Positions 57,594 to 64,000 of a stretch of 64,000 nt of DNA are shown in pieces. Location of the stretch: assembly GCF_009653635.1 (NCBI RefSeq), contig NZ_PPFD01000009.1:248001-312000 (forward strand), written 5' to 3'. Each line of letters begins with the position of its first letter. Position 1 is the first letter of the stretch. The notes below the pieces were generated by a model. The model ran no database searches, was not told where the DNA came from, and saw nothing but the letters and a program-made list of their open reading frames with translations. Both the position numbers and the translations under genes were made by a program. The stretch is from Endozoicomonas sp. OPT23. Lineage in GTDB: Bacteria; Pseudomonadota; Gammaproteobacteria; Pseudomonadales; Endozoicomonadaceae.

Positions 57594-58979
57594 ATGAGCA
57601 ACGCCCCCATTTGGGATACAGGTCTAATCAAAAAATACGACCTGAGCGGTCCCAGGTACACATCCTACCCTACAGCCGTGCAGTTCCGGGAAGACTTTGA
57701 CGCTCATCATTTTGAGTCCAGCGCATGGCGAAGTGCGGCAGTGAATAATCCACTGTCCCTCTACATCCACATACCGTTTTGCACACACGTTTGCTATTAC
57801 TGCGCCTGCAACAAGATTGTAACCAAACATAAATCCAAAGCCGAAGAGTATCTGGACTATCTCTTCCGTGAAATTGAAATGCAGGCAGAGCTGTTTGGTG
57901 ACAACCAACTGGTTGAACAGTTGCATTTCGGCGGAGGCACACCGACCTTTCTGACACCAGAACAGATTACCCGGGTTATGGCCAAACTGCGTAAGCACTT
58001 TAATATGGCTGTGTCTGAATCCATGGATTACTCCATTGAACTCGATCCTCGTGAAGTGGACTGGGTGATGATGCAGGCACTGAGAGATCAGGGCTTTAAC
58101 CGAATCAGCATCGGTGTTCAGGATCTTGATGAAAAAGTTCAGCGCGCAGTGAACCGTGTGCAACCGGAAGAGCAGGTTCGCTCGGTACTGGATGCCGCGC
58201 GCACTATGGCGTTCAATTCCGTTCATATGGACTTGATCTACGGTCTGCCTTTTCAGACGGTTGATGGTTTCCTTAATACCGTAGACCGTATTATCGATAT
58301 GGCACCGGATCGTCTATCACTGTTCAACTACGCCCACCTGCCACATCGCTTTAAGCCGCAACGTCGTATTAACGACGCCGACCTGCCTTCCGCTGAAGAC
58401 AAACTGAAGATTCTTGAGCTGGCCACTAAAAAACTGATCGACCGTGGTTATGTGTATATCGGCATGGATCACTTCGCCCTGCCGGATGACGAACTGGCCA
58501 CCGCACAGGAGACCGGTACTCTGCACCGTAACTTCCAGGGCTACACCACGCACAGCCATTGCGATCTGGTTGCCATGGGTGTGTCTTCTATCAGCAAGGT
58601 AGGTCAGGTATTCAGTCAGAACCATGTAGGAATGGACGCTTATACTGCGGCCATTGATGCAGGTAAGCTGCCCGCTTACCGTGGTTTGATGATGACCCGT
58701 GAAGATGAAATTCGTCAGTCCGTTATCAATGAACTGATCTGTCACTTCCATCTGGAAAAAGCCAACGTTGAGAAGAAGTACGACATCGTTTTTGATGAGT
58801 ACTTTGCCGATGCACTGGAAGCTCTGATTCCCATGAGGGAAGATGGTTTGCTGACATTGACTGAGAAGGACATTACGGTTGAATCCAAAGGCCGTATCCT
58901 GATTCGTAATATCTGTATGCAGTTTGACGATTATTTCCAGAAGCAGAAAGAGCTGAAGCTTTACTCTAAAGTCATCTGA
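57594..58979 (+). CDS. hemN: Oxygen-independent coproporphyrinogen III oxidase HemN
   Basis: 461 residues of radical SAM family. The cluster motif CTHVCYYCAC (Cys63, 67 and 70, with Cys72) and the early DLSGPRYTSYPTA segment identify true HemN, which makes protoporphyrinogen IX without oxygen. It supplies haem for the cbb3 oxidase under low oxygen. A perfect FNR box precedes it. Confidence 0.97.
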   Translation: MSNAPIWDTGLIKKYDLSGPRYTSYPTAVQFREDFDAHHFESSAWRSAAVNNPLSLYIHIPFCTHVCYYCACNKIVTKHKSKAEEYLDYLFREIEMQAELFGDNQLVEQLHFGGGTPTFLTPEQITRVMAKLRKHFNMAVSESMDYSIELDPREVDWVMMQALRDQGFNRISIGVQDLDEKVQRAVNRVQPEEQVRSVLDAARTMAFNSVHMDLIYGLPFQTVDGFLNTVDRIIDMAPDRLSLFNYAHLPHRFKPQRRINDADLPSAEDKLKILELATKKLIDRGYVYIGMDHFALPDDELATAQETGTLHRNFQGYTTHSHCDLVAMGVSSISKVGQVFSQNHVGMDAYTAAIDAGKLPAYRGLMMTREDEIRQSVINELICHFHLEKANVEKKYDIVFDEYFADALEALIPMREDGLLTLTEKDITVESKGRILIRNICMQFDDYFQKQKELKLYSKVI

Positions 58980-58987
58980 TTTTCTGA

Positions 58988-59083
58988 TTAAGTGTGTAGA
59001 CACACGTAATCGAATAGTTAAAGGTCATTTCCCCGCCGCTGGCGGGGGAATGACCTATGAATTCATCAATCCGCGTATTTACT
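58988..59083 (+). repeat. Intergenic palindromic element, copy F
   Basis: TTAAGTGTGTAGACACACGTAA, CGAATAGTTAAA, then a 15-bp hairpin GGTCATTTCCCCGCC/GGCGGGGGAATGACC (59022-59055, one G-T), then TATGAATTCATCAATCCGCG and TATTTAC. It starts eight bases after the hemN stop and is the best-preserved copy. Confidence 0.88.
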
Positions 59084-59107
59084 GTAGATTATGTGTGCAG
59101 GTCTGCT

Positions 59108-59521
59108 TCAGAGACTGTCGCCTTTTCGTGCTGGGCGTGGTGATGGAGGCGTCGTTTTCAATAGTTGCAGCTCCGCTTTTAACCCATCTAATGATTTCAT
59201 CAGGCGCTGCTCCTGCACCTCTCCTTTTTCTCGATTCGACCTGAACAAACCCCGAATTCCTCTCTGTAACTTTCTTGCTTTACTTATTTCATTTCTGAGA
59301 CTGTTAGCCTGACTTTCAACCTCCCTGATTCGTAAGTGGGTTTGGGAATCTTTAACTTCAGCTCCAACTTCTAATATTGAAAGTTCTAAAGCCTGAATCT
59401 GTTTTGTAAGATTTGCGTCAGAACTTGGCTCATTCGCCCCTTTAAGCTGTTTGAGCTGCGCTTCTAAACCGGCAAGCTTATTAAACTGCCTATTATGGCG
59501 GGTTTGAAGTTCAGGGTATGA
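59108..59521 (-). CDS. Hypothetical coiled-coil protein paired with the kinase
   Basis: 137 residues, mostly coiled coil: heptad-rich segments at about 10-35, 45-85 and 95-125 with many Gln, Lys, Glu and Leu, no signal peptide and a basic Pro/Ser tail (PPSPRPARKGDSL). It lies 39 bases after the kinase gene in the same direction, so it is likely co-transcribed and could be a partner or substrate. ATG 59521 is chosen over an in-frame TTG at 59533. Function unknown. Confidence 0.65.
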   Translation of the reverse strand, partial: SYPELQTRHNRQFNKLAGLEAQLKQLKGANEPSSDANLTKQIQALELSILEVGAEVKDSQTHLRIREVESQANSLRNEISKARKLQRGIRGLFRSNREKGEVQEQRLMKSLDGLKAELQLLKTTPPSPRPARKGDSL

Positions 59522-59560
59522 CATTCGTGTCAATTCCTGTGTTTCGGAGAGGAAGGGTTG

Positions 59561-60709
59561 CTAAATAGCCTCCTTTGCAGACAGTCTTTTTTTGGGGTTA
59601 GACTGAATCATTCCAAGTAACAACTCTTTAAGCTCAGGTGAGAGCTTTTTATGCCTTGATATTCTCTTTCGAACACGCCCCACTTCTGCGGAGTCGAATC
59701 CTTGCCTGACCTCACCATCAGAATCATAAACTGTGGAGAAAAAATCAGTTTTTTCGCCTGTCGCCATTTGATACAGCACCAATCCCGCTGACCAAATATC
59801 CGCATTGAATGAGTAGCCTTTTTTTGTCCACACTTCAGGAGCCATATAGTCAGGCGTTCCTGCTACGCCTTTGAAAACAGCTTTATCCGGCTCAACGTCA
59901 TTACCTGCCTTCAGGCTTAGGCCAAAATCGGCCAGAGTCAGCTGCCCTTTGTGATTGACCAGAATATTCTCCGGCTTAATATCCCTGTGCAGAATGCCTT
60001 GCTCATGACTCTTTGAAAGCTGACTGAGAAGCTGCCTGCTCAGGTCTTTCACAAGAGCTTCAGGCAAGGCCTTCCCTTTCCCACTTTTGATCAGTGATTC
60101 CAGCTCAACACCGCCATACTCCATCATCACCTGATGGCCATTATTGATTCTTCGCTCCTGCTGAATCTGAACAGAGCCTGGTACTGCCTTTTGAATAGCG
60201 ACCTCTTTCTCTGCAGCACTCTGCCGTGCTTCCACCTCTTCTTTACCTGCCCGCTGAGTTTTGACGACGTACTGTTTTTGCAGAACTGTCGGCGAATCTT
60301 TTACTTCACCCTGCTCCAGTGGATTGGTTACCAGATGCACCTGACCAAAGGAGCCTTCACCAAGCAGCCTCTGTTTCGCCACAGAATTCAGGTCTGGCGC
60401 CCCCTTCACATTACCCTGATATTCAGGCGAGACATCGCTCGCTCCCTTTGCTCTGGGCAGGGCTGTGTATGTTCGCGCCTTATCTACGACAGCAGCACTC
60501 CTCTCTCCTATTGGTTTATCAACAGGCGTTGAAGAGCCTCCCTCTTTCTCCTGGGCCCTGAACAGATTCTTCAGATATGTAACCGGGCTGGATAGCCCAA
60601 CACTTTTTTGACCAAACTGCCCTTTTTTTGCAGTCAAAGTAATATGAGGCTTCTGTAGCCCCTGATCCGGCTGAATACCGGGCGGTCCTGAAGGCACGGG
60701 TCCTGGCAT
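59561..60709 (-). CDS. Eukaryotic-like Ser/Thr protein kinase
   Basis: 382 residues. Residues 1-110 are a polar, low-complexity leader (MPGPVPSGPPGIQP...). The kinase domain (about 113-382) is complete: G-loop GEGSFGQV (117-124), Lys150, HRDIKPEN (His241, Asp243, Asn248), DFG (261-263) and the APE motif (290-292), with the GTPDYMAPEVW activation end of eukaryotic AGC/CAMK-like kinases. There is no membrane segment or PASTA domain, unlike typical bacterial signalling kinases, and the protein ends right at the end of the catalytic lobe. It may be a secreted effector acting in a host; this is inference. Confidence 0.9.
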   Translation of the reverse strand: MPGPVPSGPPGIQPDQGLQKPHITLTAKKGQFGQKSVGLSSPVTYLKNLFRAQEKEGGSSTPVDKPIGERSAAVVDKARTYTALPRAKGASDVSPEYQGNVKGAPDLNSVAKQRLLGEGSFGQVHLVTNPLEQGEVKDSPTVLQKQYVVKTQRAGKEEVEARQSAAEKEVAIQKAVPGSVQIQQERRINNGHQVMMEYGGVELESLIKSGKGKALPEALVKDLSRQLLSQLSKSHEQGILHRDIKPENILVNHKGQLTLADFGLSLKAGNDVEPDKAVFKGVAGTPDYMAPEVWTKKGYSFNADIWSAGLVLYQMATGEKTDFFSTVYDSDGEVRQGFDSAEVGRVRKRISRHKKLSPELKELLLGMIQSNPKKRLSAKEAI

Positions 60710-61064
60710 TGGATAAGTACTCGATAAATCCCACTGACTTCTATATCGGTTGAGGAGCTCATTCTAAGAGTACCAGGCCAAAAACCTTCTATTACTGCGC
60801 CAGAAAGCAGGTAAATAGCCACCATTTATTGACTGTGTAAGTACTGAAACCCTGCTGATTCGAACAATTATCAACATTAAATGAGTTTTTCAGACATTTC
60901 AGCTTGGACTGACAGCATAAAATAGAGACAATGCTTCTTTTAAAAGCCTGTGACTGTCTGATCAGGAAATACTCGATTTATCTCGGTATGCACAGACTTA
61001 CAGTTTCATAACAAATTAAATAGAATATGCGGCGAATCAGCCAATACGACTTTGAGGCCACTCA
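60710..61064. other. Kinase/fnr divergent intergenic region
   Basis: 355 bases between divergent genes; no gene supported. It should hold both promoters. The symmetric sequence TTGAG-GCCA-CTCAA at 61052-61065 touches the fnr start codon. Confidence 0.4.
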
Positions 61065-61065
61065 A
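61052..61065 (+). promoter_or_regulatory. FNR-like palindrome at the fnr start codon
   Basis: TTGAG-GCCA-CTCAA is a perfect palindrome with one symmetric change per half from the FNR consensus. Its last base is the A of the fnr ATG. It could mediate autorepression; the evidence is only sequence shape. Confidence 0.35.
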
Positions 61066-61823
61066 TGACGTCAAAGCCCAACGTACGACAGCCAAGCCAT
61101 GTGGCTTGTAGAGACTGCAGCCTGAGTTCGCTCTGCCTGCCGCTGGCCCTTAGTCTTCAGGACATTGACCAGCTTGATCGTATTATTAAACGGGGCCGCC
61201 CTTTGAAAAAAGGCGAGCACCTGTTCCTTGAAGGCGACTCGTTCGACAGTGTGTTTGCTGTCCGCTCCGGTGCCATCAAGACCTATACCGCAACGAATGA
61301 AGGTGAAGAGCAAATCACCTCATTCTACCTGCCCAGTGAGATCCTGGGTTTGAGCGGTATGGATACTGACGTTTATCCGGTATCTGCACAGGCCATGGAA
61401 ACCACCATGATCTGCGAGATTCCTTTTGAACAGCTGGAGAGCCTCTCCGACCAGTTTCCGGAACTTCGCCGTCACCTTATGAGGTTGATGAGCAAGAAAA
61501 TCCGTGAAGACCAGCAGATGATGATGCTGCTGTCCAAGAAAAACGCCGACGAGCGTATAGCCACGTTTTTGATCAACCTGGCCAGCCGTTTCCGCCGTCG
61601 TGGTTTTTCTTCCCAGTCATTCCGTCTGGCCATGTCACGGAATGAAATGGGCAACTATCTGGGTCTTGCTGTCGAAACAGTAAGCCGGGTATTTACCCGC
61701 TTCCAGAAAAATGGACTTATCTACGCTGTGGGTAAGGAGATAGAAATTCGTGATCCTGCTCAACTCTGTCAGCTTGCCGGTGGCAAGACGGTAGACGCTG
61801 AACAGATTATCTCCGCTTCCTAG
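61065..61823 (+). CDS. fnr: Oxygen-sensing transcription factor Fnr/Anr
   Basis: 252 residues. The oxygen-sensitive [4Fe-4S] ligands are all present: Cys15, Cys18, Cys24 and Cys117. A cNMP-like sensor domain is followed by the dimer helix and a Crp-type helix-turn-helix whose recognition helix reads LAVETVSRVFTRF, the FNR-type Glu-x-x-Ser-Arg that reads TTGAT. It should activate hemN and probably the cco genes. Confidence 0.97.
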   Translation: MTSKPNVRQPSHVACRDCSLSSLCLPLALSLQDIDQLDRIIKRGRPLKKGEHLFLEGDSFDSVFAVRSGAIKTYTATNEGEEQITSFYLPSEILGLSGMDTDVYPVSAQAMETTMICEIPFEQLESLSDQFPELRRHLMRLMSKKIREDQQMMMLLSKKNADERIATFLINLASRFRRRGFSSQSFRLAMSRNEMGNYLGLAVETVSRVFTRFQKNGLIYAVGKEIEIRDPAQLCQLAGGKTVDAEQIISAS

Positions 61824-61865
61824 CAGAAGCCTGACAAGCAATCTGCTGAATTCATTACTACTATA

Positions 61866-61907
61866 AAAAGACAGTTTTCATCATGCGACGAAACCTGTCT
61901 TTTTTTA
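61866..61907 (+). terminator. fnr terminator
   Basis: AAAAAGACAG pairs with CTGTCTTTTTT around a further imperfect stem (TTTTCATC/GACGAAAC), with a long T-run, 43 bases after the fnr stop. Confidence 0.88.
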
Positions 61908-61934
61908 TTTGTCTGTATTAAGGCTCAACCAAAC

Positions 61935-62477
61935 ATGATCATTGATGAGAACTATCTGAAGTCAACGATTCGTACAGTACCAAACTGGCCTCAGCCAGGT
62001 GTGATGTTCCGCGACGTCACCACTATCTTTGAAGATCCAAAGGTATGGCGCGAGGTAATGGACTCTTTTATTCACCGCTATGTGGATGTGGAGTTTGACA
62101 AGGTCGGTGCTCTGGATGCCCGTGGCTTCCTGATGGGTTCTATTATTTCCTACGCTCTGAACAAGCCTCTGGTTCTGTTCCGCAAGAAAGGTAAACTGCC
62201 CGCTAAAACAGTGGGTCAGGAATACGCTCTGGAATACGGCACTGCCACTCTGGAAGTCCATGAAGACTCTATCTCCGCAGGAGACAAGGTGCTTCTGGTC
62301 GACGACCTGATCGCCACCGGCGGAACTCTGCTGGCAGCAGCAGACCTGGTTCGCAAGCTTGGCGGCAACCCGTTTGAAGCCTGTGCCATTATGGACCTGC
62401 CTGATCTGGGCGGTTCAGCACGCCTGAAAGAAGCCGGTACTGATATCTTCAGACTGTGTGAATTCGAAGGCGAGTAA
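61935..62477 (+). CDS. apt: Adenine phosphoribosyltransferase
   Basis: 180 residues. It salvages adenine to AMP with PRPP. The PRPP-binding motif [13 protein letters not shown] is at 119-131, and [11 protein letters not shown] and LDARGFLMG are family blocks. It is transcribed separately from fnr. Confidence 0.96.
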   Translation: MIIDENYLKSTIRTVPNWPQPGVMFRDVTTIFEDPKVWREVMDSFIHRYVDVEFDKVGALDARGFLMGSIISYALNKPLVLFRKKGKLPAKTVGQEYALEYGTATLEVHEDSISAGDKVLLVDDLIATGGTLLAAADLVRKLGGNPFEACAIMDLPDLGGSARLKEAGTDIFRLCEFEGE

Positions 62478-62492
62478 GCCCGGCTCTTGCCT

Positions 62493-62523
62493 GCCCTGAC
62501 TCATTCTTTTTAAGAGTCAGGGC
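62493..62523 (+). terminator. Hairpin after apt
   Basis: A perfect 10-bp stem GCCCTGACTC/GAGTCAGGGC with an 11-base loop, followed by GTTCCCTTTCTC; T-rich but not a clean U-run. Confidence 0.65.
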
Positions 62524-62630
62524 GTTCCCTTTCTCAGCCTTTCTTGTCTTTTCTACTGTCCTTCAGATTCACTCAAGTGCTACGATAAAAACGTATACCC
62601 TGAACGGTCTGCCAGACAAGGAAAACAAGA

Positions 62631-63158
62631 ATGGGGATATGCGCAAAGGAATTGCGTCACTACGTTGTACGCCCTACTCTCAAACACCTGAAGATGTGGA
62701 GTCAACCGGCAGAGAACCTGTTAATGGGAACCGCTGCTGTAGAATCCGCCATGGGCTTTCATCTCAAGCAGGATGACCATCAGGCGCTGGGTATTTTCCA
62801 GATATCACCCAGAATGCACCGCAATATCTGGGATCGTTTCCTCGCCACCCAAACGGATTTATCCAGCCTTGTCCGCGGGCTTGCCAGCCAGAGAGAGTTT
62901 CTCGCGCATCCACACCTGGAGTTGGCCACCAACCTTTCCTACAGTGCCGCTATCGCCTGGCTTGTTTATTATCGAACAGGCAAAGCTATTCATAAAATTG
63001 AGCCAAACGACATTAAAGCCTTTGGCAAACTCTGGCATAACCACTTCCACCGCCATAATCCGGGCACCGTAGAAAGCTACGTTGAGAGTTATCAGCTGTT
63101 GATTCTGGGAGAAGAACTTGAGGAGCGGCAGAAAGTACTGAAATCTTCTGCCGATTGA
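62631..63158 (+). CDS. Lysozyme/transglycosylase-like protein of phage type
   Basis: 175 residues, no signal peptide. LLMGTAAVESAMGFHLKQ...ALGIFQISPRMHRNIWDRFL has the shape of a lysozyme-like fold: a Glu (Glu38) in an A-x-E-S-x-x-G block followed by the G-I-F-Q-I-x-P loop. Similar proteins occur in tailed phages. No other phage gene is nearby, so it may be a domesticated relic or a cargo effector. Activity is not proven. Confidence 0.65.
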   Translation: MGICAKELRHYVVRPTLKHLKMWSQPAENLLMGTAAVESAMGFHLKQDDHQALGIFQISPRMHRNIWDRFLATQTDLSSLVRGLASQREFLAHPHLELATNLSYSAAIAWLVYYRTGKAIHKIEPNDIKAFGKLWHNHFHRHNPGTVESYVESYQLLILGEELEERQKVLKSSAD

Positions 63159-63182
63159 TGATCACGGCATTCCAGCTCGCGG

Positions 63183-63518
63183 CTAGCTCGCGACATCTCT
63201 TTTTTCAGCACACGTGATACAGAGGTCAGCGTAAGGCATGGCTGTCAGTCGTGCTTCGGCTATATCACCGCCACAACCCTCACAAAAGCCAAAGTCATCA
63301 TTAGCCATACGATCCAGTGCTTTATTGATCAGGTTCAGTTCAGCCTCGGCTTCGTTTCCAAGCGCATCAATGACTTCGTCATTCTCACGCTCCTGAGCCT
63401 GCTCCGACCAGTCTGCACTGGCACGGCGAGTCACATCCTGTTTAATACTGGAGAGTCGCCTGGTCAAATCTGCCCTGCGAGACTCCATCCATTCCTTGAG
63501 TTTGTCGTGATCAGCCAT
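63183..63518 (-). CDS. DksA/TraR-family zinc-finger protein
   Basis: 111 residues. An N-terminal helical hairpin with acidic residues (ENDEVIDALGNEAE) is followed by a C4 zinc finger (Cys79, Cys82, Cys100, Cys103). It is shorter than DksA (about 150), more like TraR/YbiI-type proteins that bind the RNA polymerase secondary channel. Its last codons read toward the convergent lysozyme-like gene. Confidence 0.88.
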   Translation of the reverse strand: MADHDKLKEWMESRRADLTRRLSSIKQDVTRRASADWSEQAQERENDEVIDALGNEAEAELNLINKALDRMANDDFGFCEGCGGDIAEARLTAMPYADLCITCAEKRDVAS

Positions 63519-63969
63519 GGAAAACCCCTGAATTCGTTCCGAGTTTATTCTCTGTTAGTTCGTTCTGGTGAAAGGTCTCTACTACTCCAACAAAGCCTGT
63601 AATGATTTGCAGGTACTTAATAACGTCCTTCATTACTGCTTTCATTATTTCTTTTATTATTATTGCAGCCGCTACTCCACTGTATCGCTCAATATAGCAG
63701 TTGTCCAAAAGGCCGCCTGAGGAGAATAGGAATGACCAGGAAGCCAACATGGTTTAATCACATTATAAACTGACGAATAGACTCCGAACTGATACAGGTC
63801 ATTCATAGTACGGTTTACACCTATAAAAACAAATTCTATGAAAATCCTGCTGAAACAATCAGCACTTCGCCATTATTCCTTATGCCCATTCCAGCTGCTT
63901 TGATTATAATAGCGAACAATTTTCAGACTCAATCCAGCCCGTTAAATGGCACGGTAGCTTTAAAACTAT
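63519..63969. other. Intergenic region at the right end
   Basis: 451 bases with no supported gene. A TATAAT sequence at 63905-63910 is a possible -10 but has no good -35 partner. Confidence 0.35.
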
Positions 63970-64000
63970 ATGCAGACCACTCAGAATCAATCCGATAGCA
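63970..64000 (+). CDS. Possible start of a gene cut by the right edge
   Basis: ATG 63970 opens a frame MQTTQNQSDS that runs off the window. There is no clear ribosome binding site. Too short to identify. Confidence 0.2.
   Translation, partial: MQTTQNQSDS

Overview
This 64 kb chromosomal window comes from a gammaproteobacterium, most probably a marine Oceanospirillales member close to Endozoicomonas. The reasons are the gene orders (dcw cluster from mraZ to lpxC followed by secA-argJ-nudix/thiE; rsmI/lpoA-yraN-diaA-dolP; ccoNOQP-ccoGHIS), a moderate GC content, meso-DAP type MurE, and accessory genes of a host-associated kind (a eukaryotic-like protein kinase). The species is inference; no 16S gene is present.

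Layout. 1-25,250 is one long minus-strand block: a left-edge fragment, a Nudix/ThiE fusion, argJ, secA, an envelope LytM peptidase, then lpxC-ftsZ-ftsA-ftsQ-ddlB-murC-murG-ftsW-murD-mraY-murF-murE-ftsI-ftsL-rsmH-mraZ, with most genes overlapping or nearly so. Before mraZ lies a clear sigma70 promoter (TTGACG-17-TATAGT), a 10-bp phased array of MraZ-type boxes and several DnaA boxes. The RNase P RNA gene rnpB follows (25.7-26.1 kb).

26.2-31.6 kb holds rsmI, divergent from lpoA-yraN-diaA-dolP (outer-membrane and peptidoglycan support), then grcA, the spare glycyl radical subunit for pyruvate formate-lyase. 31.8-42.7 kb is a mixed housekeeping stretch: glutamine amidotransferase, rhodanese lipoprotein, FMN reductase, sspA-sspB, the metNIQ methionine transporter, pdxB, tusA, a DyP peroxidase and a periplasmic binding protein.

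43.7-53.9 kb encodes the cbb3 cytochrome oxidase (ccoNOQP) and its assembly genes (ccoG, ccoH, ccoI, ccoS, a SafE-like membrane protein). hemN and fnr lie further right (57.6 and 61.1 kb). Together they form a low-oxygen respiration module with a perfect FNR/Anr box before hemN. Between them sit a DUF3605-like exported protein, a voltage-gated cation channel with an unusually acidic selectivity filter, and an AidB-like acyl-CoA dehydrogenase behind a perfect PsrA-type operator. The right end has a coiled-coil/eukaryotic-like kinase pair, apt, a phage-like lysozyme-fold protein and a DksA/TraR zinc-finger protein.

The most unusual non-gene signal is a family of about 90-bp intergenic elements (six copies, 31.6, 36.2, 49.6, 53.9, 54.7 and 59.0 kb). 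Each has three successive palindromes and a central hairpin whose two arms vary together. In three copies the element itself supplies the stop codon of the upstream gene.
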